This document shows positions 41,203 through 49,648 of a stretch of 64,000 bases of DNA, one piece after another (the stretch's first letter is position 1; every line of letters begins with the position of its first letter). This DNA is from Litorimonas sp964352855. GTDB lineage: Bacteria > Pseudomonadota > Alphaproteobacteria > Caulobacterales > Maricaulaceae. The notes under the pieces were generated by a model, which worked only from the letters and a program-made list of their open reading frames with translations, did not search any database and had not been told where the DNA came from. The stretch covers positions 1-64,000 of the forward strand of contig CAYGTR010000013.1 of NCBI GenBank assembly GCA_964352855.1. The letters are read 5' to 3'. The translations under genes were made by a program, and so were the position numbers.

Positions 41203-41982
41203 CTAAGGCAAGATTAGTCCTAATCGAATAGCCTGCGTGACAGTATGCGTGCGGTTGGTTGTCCCTAACCGCTTTGATAGATTTTTAAGATAATCACGTA
41301 TGGAATATTCAGATATTTTTAAAATCGTTCCAATTTCCCAATTCGTCTTTCCGCGCGCAACGAGCGTTAAAACTTCACGCTCCCTATCCGTCAGCGTTAA
41401 AAGCTTGGGCTCTTCGGGCATTTCAGTCAGTTGATTGAGACGCTCAAACGCTTTGCGTACCAAAACTTCTAGCGCCACAAGATCTTCGAGAGACAGTTCA
41501 AAATCGGTTGCACGACCCAGCGACATCAATCCCGGTGCAGTTCGCACCTGTAAAATGGGAAAGCAAATCCCAAATTTCAGGCCATGTGATTGTGACCGTC
41601 TCACATGCGCTATTTGGTCTTCTGACAAGGCTTCGAATGCCTCACGCCATCTAAAGGGAACTGAAACGCGAAACCCGTGAAGAACCAATGGGCTACGGGT
41701 CATCAAATCCCCCGTCTCCACCAGCTCTTTCATCAATGCATCAGCCCCGCGGGACAGATGGAACTGACGCGGTATATCTCTTGGGGATTGGTTGCCTTTT
41801 TTGGGTGGGAGCAAACGCCCCATAGAGGCGAAGGTAAATTCAAACGCTGCAATGGACTCGCAAAATACATCAAAGGTCATTTGAGGCGTTCCCGCCTCAG
41901 CGATCGCATGTGTCCATGTCTTGAGACTATTTATATCAAATTTAGAAGGGTCAGAATTGTGACCTTGCATCGTCGCAAGCAT
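41203..41982 (-). CDS. LuxR-type HTH regulator between fabB and fabI
   Basis: A 259-residue protein with a C-terminal LuxR/GerE HTH (LTLTDREREVLTLVARGKTNWEIGTILKISEYSIRDYLKNLSKRL) and an N-terminal region that weakly follows the autoinducer-binding pattern (DQIAHVRRSQSHGLKFGICFPILQVRTAPGLMSLG). GGGGAGG upstream supports the ATG at 41982; a longer frame starts at 42084 and would place the start near the fabI promoter. It is antisense to the fab gene order. It may sense acyl compounds and control fab genes (inference). No luxI is nearby. Confidence 0.82.
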   Translation of the reverse strand: MLATMQGHNSDPSKFDINSLKTWTHAIAEAGTPQMTFDVFCESIAAFEFTFASMGRLLPPKKGNQSPRDIPRQFHLSRGADALMKELVETGDLMTRSPLVLHGFRVSVPFRWREAFEALSEDQIAHVRRSQSHGLKFGICFPILQVRTAPGLMSLGRATDFELSLEDLVALEVLVRKAFERLNQLTEMPEEPKLLTLTDREREVLTLVARGKTNWEIGTILKISEYSIRDYLKNLSKRLGTTNRTHTVTQAIRLGLILP

Positions 41983-42173
41983 ATATAAGCCTCCCCAATC
42001 GTTATAATATTCATACGCACCAAACTTAACTAAAGTTGCATATAATGAAGGTGTTAGTTTTAGAAAATTACATGCGCAGAGCATTTTCTTTTTAGCAATC
42101 TGCGAAATTCCTCTCTAGTCGCCGCCGTCTGAATCCCTTATGCAGACTATAAATTTATATACAGGATTTAAAC

Positions 42174-43019
42174 ATGACTGACACCTCATCAGCATTTGAA
42201 GGTTTCCCCCAAGGCACACTCATGAAGGGTAAGCGCGGACTCATCATGGGCGTGGCAAATAAGAACTCTATTGCGTGGGCAATTGCTCGCCAACTCGCGG
42301 CTCAAGGCGCGGAACTGGCCTTCACCTATCAAGGCGATGCCTTATTACGCCGGGTGAAGCCTCTCGCCGAGAGCATTGGGTCGAACATTCTATGTGAATG
42401 CGACGTTACGGATGATGCTACAATGGACAGCACATTTGCAACATTGAAAGATAAATGGGGTAAGATTGACTTTCTTGTCCACGCGATTGCCTTTGCGGGC
42501 AAAGATCAACTTGCGGGCTCATTTGTTGATAATACGACACGTGAAGGCTTTAAATCCGCAATGGATATTTCGGCTTATTCTTTTGTCGACTCCGCGCGTC
42601 GGGCCTCTGAGATAATGAATGATGGCGGATCAATGGTCACATTGACCTATTTAGGGTCTGAACGCGTAATTCCGAATTATAACGTTATGGGCGTCGCGAA
42701 AGCCGCACTCGAGGCGTCTACACGTTACATTGCCGCCGATCTCGGCCCTCGCGGTATTCGCGTAAATGCGATTTCAGCCGGGCCAATTAAGACCTTAGCA
42801 GCCGCAGGTATCGGTTCAGGCCGCCATATGTTCCGCTTCAACAAAGCGGCGTCGGCACTTCAAGATAATACAGATCCGATGGGCGTTGCGGGTGCCGCGC
42901 TTTATCTTCTCTCTGACCTGGGATTATCCTGCACAGGCGAAACACATCACGTCGACGGCGGTTTCCATGCCATAGGAATGCCCCAAGAAGAGGCGCTGAA
43001 GGCAAGCTTGGAAAATTAA
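42174..43019 (+). CDS. fabI: Enoyl-ACP reductase (NADH)
   Basis: The 281-residue enzyme reduces trans-2-enoyl-ACP in the last step of each elongation round. It has the FabI pattern GLIMGVANKNSIAWAIA at the cofactor site, AFAGKDQLAG, TYLGSERVIPNYNVMGVAKAALE with the Y-x6-K active residues, and RVNAISAGPIKTLAAAGI. It is the target of triclosan-type inhibitors in family members. A short terminator follows (43026-43048). Confidence 0.97.
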   Translation: MTDTSSAFEGFPQGTLMKGKRGLIMGVANKNSIAWAIARQLAAQGAELAFTYQGDALLRRVKPLAESIGSNILCECDVTDDATMDSTFATLKDKWGKIDFLVHAIAFAGKDQLAGSFVDNTTREGFKSAMDISAYSFVDSARRASEIMNDGGSMVTLTYLGSERVIPNYNVMGVAKAALEASTRYIAADLGPRGIRVNAISAGPIKTLAAAGIGSGRHMFRFNKAASALQDNTDPMGVAGAALYLLSDLGLSCTGETHHVDGGFHAIGMPQEEALKASLEN

Positions 43020-43025
43020 ATCAGT

Positions 43026-43048
43026 CGCTAATATTTAGCGTTTTAATT
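43026..43048 (+). terminator. Terminator after fabI
   Basis: CGCTAA (43026-43031) pairs with TTAGCG (43035-43040) with a 3-nt loop, then TTTTAATTC. It partly overlaps the end of the convergent deaminase gene. Confidence 0.5.
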
Positions 43049-43477
43049 CTTTAAGCGCGCAAAGAAATCAGACTTTATCTCTCTGGCTTCTTTTGCACAG
43101 AGCCCGATTTTTACATCTACACCCGCTTCTTGTAAAAGCGCCGCGCCGCGCCAGTGCACGCGCGGATCCGGATCAATCACAGCAATAAAGCATTCGGAAA
43201 TTTGGGCCTCTATCAAGGCATTCGCACAGGGCCCTGTTTGTCCGTAATGAGAGCACGGCTCAAGCGTCACATAAGCGGTTGAGCCTTTGGCATCTGCGCC
43301 TGCGCTCATAAGGGCAATGGTTTCTGCATGAGGCCTGCCGCCATCGGCCGTGGCACCTTGGCCAATTATTTCACTTTTTTTGACAAGGACGCATCCAACG
43401 GCAGGGTTTTCTGCTGTTCGACCTTTTTGCGCCTCAGCCAATTGTAAAGCGAGGCGCATATATTTTTCATGATCCAT
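43043..43477 (-). CDS. Single-domain RibD-like pyrimidine deaminase
   Basis: The 144-residue protein corresponds to the N-terminal deaminase half of RibD: NPAVGCVLVKKSEIIGQGATADGGRPHAETIAL with the zinc ligand and catalytic HAE, and EPCSHYGQTGPCANALIEA with the PC-x(n)-C zinc ligands. It ends where the reductase half would begin, so that domain is not encoded here. It deaminates the riboflavin pyrimidine intermediate if RibD function is retained; a separate ribG-type reductase elsewhere or a different substrate is possible. Confidence 0.85.
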   Translation of the reverse strand: MDHEKYMRLALQLAEAQKGRTAENPAVGCVLVKKSEIIGQGATADGGRPHAETIALMSAGADAKGSTAYVTLEPCSHYGQTGPCANALIEAQISECFIAVIDPDPRVHWRGAALLQEAGVDVKIGLCAKEAREIKSDFFARLKN

Positions 43478-43525
43478 ACTATCGCTATAGCAGGCTTATT
43501 TATTCAGACCAGTTCGCTCGCCTGA

Positions 43526-43573
43526 TTAGCGGTTGAAAAATAGGTTTGAAATCACAACAAATGCAACATACAT
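43526..43573 (-). CDS. Possible microprotein (15 residues)
   Basis: A minus-strand frame encodes MYVAFVVISNLFFNR and ends at TAA. GGAGA sits about 6 nt before the ATG, a good ribosome site in a 279-bp gap between gpmA and the deaminase gene. The product is short and hydrophobic. It could be a small membrane protein or a leader; it may also be chance. The rest of the gap (43478-43756) shows a 9-bp hairpin (43720-43748) after gpmA and no other gene. Confidence 0.3.
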   Translation of the reverse strand: MYVAFVVISNLFFNR

Positions 43574-43756
43574 GATAGTCTCCTACGTCTTGTTATCGAT
43601 ACCTCTCTTATGCCTGAGCCTGTTGAGGTGAGAACAGACATTCCGTCATAACGTGCGCGCATTTTTGCAAGGCGCACAAAAGCACGTCACGATTTTACAG
43701 GATTCGGGCTTTTTTTGAGCAGTCTTTCGTAAACCGTGTGAAAGACTGAAATCTGT

Positions 43757-44482
43757 TTAAGCAATTTCGGGAAGGTCTTTCGCGCGGCTCTCATCCAGAT
43801 AGCGCACAGATTTTGGTTTGAGCGTCTTCTCCTCCAGATTCAATAAAAGCGGATTCCCCGTTGGAAATTCAAATCCCGGAATATCCTCATCAGCCACATC
43901 AAAAATATCTTTCATTAACGCCCGCAAACTATTCCCGTGTGCAGAAATAATGAGGTTTGACCCGGCTTTCAAAAACGGAACAATTTGACCTTTGTAATAA
44001 GGCAAAACGCGTTCTGTCGTAATTTTCAAGCTCTCACCCGTAGGTAATTCTTTCGGATCAATATGGGCATATTTGGCTTCTTGGGAGGGATGAAATTTAT
44101 GATCCATGTCGATTTGCGGTGGTGGTACGTCAAAACTACGGCGCCAAATATGAACTTGTTCATCACCATGTTTATCGCGGGTCTCTTGCTTATTCAGTCC
44201 TGTCAGCCCGCCATAATGCCGTTCATTCAAATGCCAGTCTTTCGTCACCGGAATATACATTTGATCAATGCCTTCGAGCGCCAGCCAAAGTGTCTTGATG
44301 GCACGTTTTTGATAGGACGTAAAAGCGGCATCAAATTGAATGTCTTCTTTGGCGATCAACTCACCTGCCTTAATCGCCTCGGCAATGCCCTTTTCCGTCA
44401 GGTCAACATCAACCCAACCTGTAAAGCGGTTCTCTAAGTTCCATTGTGATTGCCCATGACGAACAAGGATAAGTTTGGTCAT
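43757..44482 (-). CDS. gpmA: 2,3-bisphosphoglycerate-dependent phosphoglycerate mutase
   Basis: The 241-residue enzyme interconverts 3- and 2-phosphoglycerate. It begins MTKLILVRHGQSQWNLENRFTGW with the phospho-histidine (His10) motif RHG, then YGGLTGLNKQET and PTGESLKITTERVLPYYKG, and SAHGNSLRALMK with the second histidine. Length fits dPGM. polA lies 21 nt upstream on the same strand. Confidence 0.96.
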   Translation of the reverse strand: MTKLILVRHGQSQWNLENRFTGWVDVDLTEKGIAEAIKAGELIAKEDIQFDAAFTSYQKRAIKTLWLALEGIDQMYIPVTKDWHLNERHYGGLTGLNKQETRDKHGDEQVHIWRRSFDVPPPQIDMDHKFHPSQEAKYAHIDPKELPTGESLKITTERVLPYYKGQIVPFLKAGSNLIISAHGNSLRALMKDIFDVADEDIPGFEFPTGNPLLLNLEEKTLKPKSVRYLDESRAKDLPEIA

Positions 44483-44503
44483 TTTTTGATCTCCGATTTT
44501 ACG

Positions 44504-47344
44504 CTAATGCGCATCGTTCCAATTTTTCGCGGCGTGTGCCTCGACGACAAGAGGCACGCTTATATTGACCGCAGGCATCGCGGCATTTTCCATTATTGGC
44601 TTGACAATCGCAATTAATTTATTGGCGTTATTTTCAGGCACCTCAAACACAAGTTCATCATGCACCTGTAAGAGCATCCGCGCGCCCTCAACACCGGAAA
44701 TCGCCTCCGGCATTCTGACCATAGCACGTCTCATAATATCGGCAGCCGCGCCTTGAATAGGCGCATTAATCGCTTGACGCTCGGCAAAGGCCCGCATCAT
44801 TTGATTGCGATCCGCTATGCCTTTGATGTGGCACTTCCGCCCAAAGATGGTTTTGACGAAACCATGCTCGCGAGCCTCTGCTTTTGTGTCTTCCATATAG
44901 GCCTTAATCCCCGGAAATTTTTCAAAATAGCGCTTGATATACTCACCGGCTTCTGTGCGGCTGATACCGATATTTTTCGCCAAGCCAAAAGCGCTGATGC
45001 CGTAAATAATACCGAAGTTAATAGCCTTGGCATTACGGCGGATTTCAGGGGTCATCTCTGACAACGGGACATCAAACATTTCGCTTGCCGTCAGCGCATG
45101 AATATCAACACCATCCGCGAAGGCTTGTTTCATCGTCTCAAGTTCGGCGACATGGGCCAGGATGCGTAATTCAATTTGCGAGTAATCTGCCGCGACCAAA
45201 ACATGACCGCTTTCAGCTACAAAAGCATCACGGATTTTGCGACCTTCTTCTGTCCGTATCGGAATGTTTTGCAAGTTTGGATCGGAGGAGCTTAAGCGCC
45301 CTGTTGTCGTGGCTGCCAAAGCGTAGCTGGTATGAACGCGACCTGTATTCGCATTGATTTGTGTGACAAGGGCATCCGTATAGGTCGATTTTAACTTTGA
45401 ATATCCGCGCCAATCTAATATTGTTTGTGGAAGCGCTTCACCCTTATCGGCGAGTGTCTCTAAAACATCATGGCCCGTTTGCCACGCGCCGGTCTTGGTT
45501 TTCTTTCCGCCTTCAAGACCCATTTGATCAAATAATATTTCACCAATTTGTTTCGGGGACCCCACATTAAATTTGGCTCCCGCCAATTCATAAGCTTCGT
45601 CCTCAAGCCCTGCCATTTTTTGGGCAAACATTGCGGACAACCGCGAAAGTTCGGCCCGATCAACCTTGATGCCTTGATTTTCCATCTGGGCCACAACGGC
45701 CGGCAATTGACGATCCATTGTCTCATAAACCGTCGTCACCTGTTCTTTCACCAATTTGGGTTTCAAAAATTTCCACAGCCGAAGTGTTACATCCGCATCT
45801 TCTGCCGCATAAGGCGTCGCGACATCCAATGAGATTTGGTCGAAGGTTTTTTGCGATTTACCCGTCCCTGCAATTTCTTTGAACGCAATAGGCTTATGCC
45901 CGAAATGCATCTCGCAGAGCTCATCCATGCCATGATTATGAAGACCCGTGCCCAGAACATATGAGATCAACATCGTGTCATCATAAGGCGCAGGGTGCAG
46001 ACCGTAGCGGTGAAACACACCAAGGTCATATTTGAAATTCTGGCCGACTTTTAAAACACCCGGTGCGTGAAGCAGAGGCTCTAATGTGGCCAAAGCCTCG
46101 TTGAAGGGGACTTGTTTCGGCGCATCCCCACCAAACATATCTCCGCTCGTGCCTGATGTAGCGCCGTTTCCACCGACATGGCCTAAGGGAATATAACAGG
46201 CTTCATTATCTTCCACTGCCAAACACACACCAACCATTTTCGCGGCAGCGCTATCGAGGCTATTGGTCTCCAAATCAACAGCGACAACACCCGTTTCAAA
46301 GGCGCGCTTGACCCAATGTTTGAGCGTCCCAATATCCTGCACGCACACATATTTCTCTTTGTCGAATACAACATTGCGAGGCGCTTCGAAATCGGCAGGA
46401 CTTTTGATAATTGTATCGTCTTTGCGCAGTCCATCCGTTTCGCCTTCCCCTAAGGCAGCACGGACGCGAGCCGTCAATGTGCGGAAAGTCATTTCTTCCA
46501 AGAAATCAAATAAGACCTCAGCATCAGGATCAGATACAGCAATATCTTCGAGCGGAATATCAACAGGCACATCTGTCATAAGTGTCACGAGCTCAAGCGA
46601 AACGCGCGCATTATCGATATTAGACATCATTTTTTCACGGCGGCCCTTTTGCGGAATTTCGTCACATCTTTGTAAGAGCGTCTCTAAATCCCCGAATTCT
46701 TCGAGCAATGTGACAGCCGTTTTCACGCCTATGCCGGGGACACCGGGAATATTATCGACGCTGTCGCCCGCAAGCGCTTGAATTTGGGTGACCATTTCAG
46801 GGCCCATGCCGAATTTTTCGATGACTTCAGAAATACCGATGTCTTTATTCTTCATCGTATCTAGCATTCTGACACGGTTAGACACCAGTTGCATCAGGTC
46901 CTTATCCGAACTGATAATCGTCACACGCGCACCTTTCGCTTCGGCTTGCCTCGCATAAGTCGCGATGATGTCATCCGCTTCATATCCCGACATTTCGATG
47001 GACGGCGCCCCAAAAGCGATCGTGGCTTGGCGAGTCAAAGGGAATTGTGGCACCAAATCTTCGGGCGGTGCGCCCCGATTGGCCTTATATTGGTCATAAA
47101 TCTCGTTACGAAAGGTATGGCCGTTGGCATCGAATATAACGGCAAAATGCGTGGGGCGCGCATCGTCATTTTGTCCCTGTAGGAGTTTAAAGAGCATGTT
47201 GGAAAATCCGGCCACTGCCCCAATCGGGAGCCCATCCGTTTTACGCGTTAAGGGTGGTAAGGCGTGGTAGGCCCGGAAAATATAGCCGGAGCCATCCACA
47301 AGGACGACATGAGAATTTTTATCGACAGGGGTGGACGTGGACAT
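44504..47344 (-). CDS. polA: DNA polymerase I
   Basis: The 946-residue protein has all three domains. N-terminal 5'-3' exonuclease: VLVDGSGYIFRAYHALPPL, ARVTIISSDKDLMQLV and GIGVKTAVTLLEEFG. Proofreading exonuclease: AVDLETNSLDSAAAK (D-x-E intact) and VGQNFKYDLGVF. Polymerase: SSDPNLQNIPIRTEEGRKIRDAF, VAADYSQIELRILAH, RRNAKAINFGIIYG and QVHDELVFEV. It joins Okazaki fragments and fills repair gaps. It lies 21 nt upstream of gpmA on the same strand and is divergent from the TonB-like gene. Confidence 0.98.
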   Translation of the reverse strand: MSTSTPVDKNSHVVLVDGSGYIFRAYHALPPLTRKTDGLPIGAVAGFSNMLFKLLQGQNDDARPTHFAVIFDANGHTFRNEIYDQYKANRGAPPEDLVPQFPLTRQATIAFGAPSIEMSGYEADDIIATYARQAEAKGARVTIISSDKDLMQLVSNRVRMLDTMKNKDIGISEVIEKFGMGPEMVTQIQALAGDSVDNIPGVPGIGVKTAVTLLEEFGDLETLLQRCDEIPQKGRREKMMSNIDNARVSLELVTLMTDVPVDIPLEDIAVSDPDAEVLFDFLEEMTFRTLTARVRAALGEGETDGLRKDDTIIKSPADFEAPRNVVFDKEKYVCVQDIGTLKHWVKRAFETGVVAVDLETNSLDSAAAKMVGVCLAVEDNEACYIPLGHVGGNGATSGTSGDMFGGDAPKQVPFNEALATLEPLLHAPGVLKVGQNFKYDLGVFHRYGLHPAPYDDTMLISYVLGTGLHNHGMDELCEMHFGHKPIAFKEIAGTGKSQKTFDQISLDVATPYAAEDADVTLRLWKFLKPKLVKEQVTTVYETMDRQLPAVVAQMENQGIKVDRAELSRLSAMFAQKMAGLEDEAYELAGAKFNVGSPKQIGEILFDQMGLEGGKKTKTGAWQTGHDVLETLADKGEALPQTILDWRGYSKLKSTYTDALVTQINANTGRVHTSYALAATTTGRLSSSDPNLQNIPIRTEEGRKIRDAFVAESGHVLVAADYSQIELRILAHVAELETMKQAFADGVDIHALTASEMFDVPLSEMTPEIRRNAKAINFGIIYGISAFGLAKNIGISRTEAGEYIKRYFEKFPGIKAYMEDTKAEAREHGFVKTIFGRKCHIKGIADRNQMMRAFAERQAINAPIQGAAADIMRRAMVRMPEAISGVEGARMLLQVHDELVFEVPENNANKLIAIVKPIMENAAMPAVNISVPLVVEAHAAKNWNDAH

Positions 47345-47463
47345 AATGGCCTATTTTGGCTTAAAAGTTGCACGCTGTTTTTGAGGGGAAGTGCCGTGAA
47401 ATTCAATAGCCTAGTCAGTATTCCCTTGTATAAAGTGCTTTAGGAAAAGGATAATGCGCGACA

Positions 47464-48396
47464 ATGTATCAAACGATTGAAGACATTGATGTCGAGATCG
47501 CCGAGACACCCAAATCTCGGTCAGGTATCTGGCCGTTTATTTTAGGTGTCCTCTCATTGGGCACCATTTTTACCCTGGTTTTTCTTAACAGCCCGGGCCC
47601 GGCGGTTAATTCTGCGAATATTCGTTCAGATGAGGCCGCGACAGAAGCTTATCGTAAAGCCATATCCGAGCCTAACCCCGCGCTGAGGCGTGCACGCCTG
47701 AACGACTACCTCCTCACAATTGAAAATCCGCCTCATGAAAAGGCGGTTATCGCACAAATTGATGTCATCAACCAATATGAGTTGGAAGACTGGGAACGTC
47801 TACAAAACGTGGTTTACGGCTATCGTTCTGATAAAGCGCAAAAAATAACAGCGCTGGAGGCCTATGAAAGCAAATGGGGTGCACCCGTTTTGGGCGCCAG
47901 AAATGAAGACCTTGTTGGTTTAAGAGCACAGATACTGGGTGAAGTCGAAAATGAGGATTTACCCGAGCGGCGCTTTACAGGCGGGCCGAGCCCCATACCC
48001 CAGACCATTCCTGATACAGAATTGGCTGGGGGACCACGCCCGATTATTACCTTTATGCCAACAAACAGACCAAATATGTCATCTGGCGGCAATCCATTTG
48101 CGCCAGTAGAGACAACGCCCTTGAGGATTCGGCGTGACGTCGAGCCACGCTATCCGCGCAATGCCTTACGTCGCGATGTCGAAGCTTTGGTGACGCTCAA
48201 GCTTAATATTGATGAAGACGGCCGCGTTGCCATGACAGAGCTCGTCAGTATCGAAGCCGACCGCTATGAGCGCGACTTCGTTAAAGCTGCGGAACGCGCG
48301 GCTATGCGCTCACGCTATCACCCTCGCATCGAAAATGGTAGACCCATCGCTGTATCGGGGGTGGAAAAGCGCTACCGCTTTACAATTGAAAACTAA
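47464..48396 (+). CDS. TonB-family protein with C-terminal energy-transducer domain
   Basis: A 310-residue protein with one N-terminal membrane helix (about 21-40, IWPFILGVLSLGTIFTLVFL), a periplasmic helical/disordered middle part (about 50-215, including a Pro-rich stretch) and a C-terminal TonB-like domain (EPRYPRNALRRDVEALVTLKLNIDEDGRVAMTELVS ... RYHPRIENGRPIAV). TonB-type proteins link the proton-motive force to outer-membrane transport. The Pro-Lys spacer is weak and no exbBD is nearby, so a related envelope role is possible. It is convergent with the zinc-finger gene, 11 nt away. Confidence 0.8.
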   Translation: MYQTIEDIDVEIAETPKSRSGIWPFILGVLSLGTIFTLVFLNSPGPAVNSANIRSDEAATEAYRKAISEPNPALRRARLNDYLLTIENPPHEKAVIAQIDVINQYELEDWERLQNVVYGYRSDKAQKITALEAYESKWGAPVLGARNEDLVGLRAQILGEVENEDLPERRFTGGPSPIPQTIPDTELAGGPRPIITFMPTNRPNMSSGGNPFAPVETTPLRIRRDVEPRYPRNALRRDVEALVTLKLNIDEDGRVAMTELVSIEADRYERDFVKAAERAAMRSRYHPRIENGRPIAVSGVEKRYRFTIEN

Positions 48397-48407
48397 ATTG
48401 TCAGACC

Positions 48408-48596
48408 TTAATGTCTGCCGGGCACCGCATTTGTATCCAGTTTAAAAACGCGGTCACAATATTTACAAGTTACCTGAGTGTCCTGCCCCATGTCCAACCA
48501 TGTTTTTGGGTGGCCCAAAGCACCACCTCCACCATCACAGGCGACACGTTTTTGTGTAACAATTATAACGTCATCATTTTCATATGAATTTGACAT
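48408..48596 (-). CDS. Small zinc-finger (zf-CHCC) protein
   Basis: A 62-residue protein with CDGGGGALGHPKTWLDMG and CKYCDRVF, the Cys-His-Cys-Cys zinc motif of the family related to the NADH dehydrogenase NDUFS6 subunit and found as a small free protein in alphaproteobacteria. Length and motif spacing match. Its role in complex I or elsewhere is not shown by the sequence. Confidence 0.87.
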   Translation of the reverse strand: MSNSYENDDVIIVTQKRVACDGGGGALGHPKTWLDMGQDTQVTCKYCDRVFKLDTNAVPGRH

Positions 48597-48706
48597 GTCG
48601 AACCTGTTTATGATGTGTCATAGATGTCGTGTAGTTTTACGCGTCTGACTCGTCAACGACAGAAATCGTTGAGACCCATCTGACAGCATGAATATTAGGA
48701 CTGAAA

Positions 48707-49648
48707 ATGACGGCTCCGGCAATTGAAATCAAAGATTTATGCAAAATATATAAGGCCAGTCGTAAAGCCCCTGCCAAAGAAGCCTTGAAAGGAATTGACC
48801 TTGTCGTTCCAAGAGGTTCGATCTTTGGGCTTTTGGGGCCAAATGGCGCGGGAAAGTCCACGATGATCAACATTCTGGCCGGTTTGGTGAACAAAACATC
48901 CGGAACGGCCAAAATTTGCGGCTATGATATTACAACACAAACGCGCCAAGCACGGGCCTCCATCGGCATCGTCCCGCAAGAAATCGCGATGGACGTCTTT
49001 TTCACGCCCGAACAAGCGCTCGAAATACAAGCCGGTTATTATGGAGTGCCTAAATCAGAACGGCGTACGCAGGAAATATTGGAGGCCTTAGGGCTAGCCG
49101 ATAAACGCGATGCTTATGTCCGACAATTATCAGGCGGCATGAAGCGGCGGCTCCTCATTGCCAAAGCGCTCGTCCATAATCCACCTGTCCTAATTCTTGA
49201 TGAACCCACAGCAGGCGTGGATATTGAGCTTAGGCGACAGCTTTGGGTCTATGTTGAGGAGCTTCATAAGCGCGGCACGACGGTTATTCTGACAACACAT
49301 TACCTAGAAGAAGCTGAAGCGTTATGTGATCAAATTGCGATCATTCACAACGGCGAAATTACAGCGAATGAATCCAAATCTTCTCTTCTGTCCCGGTTGG
49401 ACAAACGCAAGCTCGTGATTACGCCGACGGATGCACTAGAAAATCTTCCGCAAAGCCTTAGCGACTTGGATGCTGAAATCAGTGCCGATGGGGATGTCGT
49501 GATTTCTTATCGGGCAGGCACGGACTCTATTTCGGGTCTGCTTAACCGCTTCAAAGAGGCCGGATTATCAATTGGTGATCTGAGAACAGAGGAACCTGAT
49601 CTGGAGGACGTTTTCATGTCCCTCACCTATGACACAGACGCTGCATGA
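48707..49648 (+). CDS. ABC transporter ATP-binding protein
   Basis: The 313-residue ATPase has Walker A GPNGAGKST (44-52), Q-loop VPQEI, signature QLSGGMKRRLLIAKAL, Walker B VLILDEPTAGVD and the switch histidine in LTTHYLEEAE. A C-terminal extension (about 230-313) is common in CcmA/NatA/YadG-type exporters. No permease is adjacent; the next gene encodes a Gfo/Idh/MocA oxidoreductase and overlaps it by 4 bp. The permease may be elsewhere. A hairpin (48653-48672) lies in its 5' leader. Confidence 0.9.
   Translation: MTAPAIEIKDLCKIYKASRKAPAKEALKGIDLVVPRGSIFGLLGPNGAGKSTMINILAGLVNKTSGTAKICGYDITTQTRQARASIGIVPQEIAMDVFFTPEQALEIQAGYYGVPKSERRTQEILEALGLADKRDAYVRQLSGGMKRRLLIAKALVHNPPVLILDEPTAGVDIELRRQLWVYVEELHKRGTTVILTTHYLEEAEALCDQIAIIHNGEITANESKSSLLSRLDKRKLVITPTDALENLPQSLSDLDAEISADGDVVISYRAGTDSISGLLNRFKEAGLSIGDLRTEEPDLEDVFMSLTYDTDAA

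Noticed and set aside
43720..43748. Hairpin after gpmA as a terminator
   Set aside because: The 9-bp stem is followed by A-rich sequence on the transcribed strand, not by a T-run.
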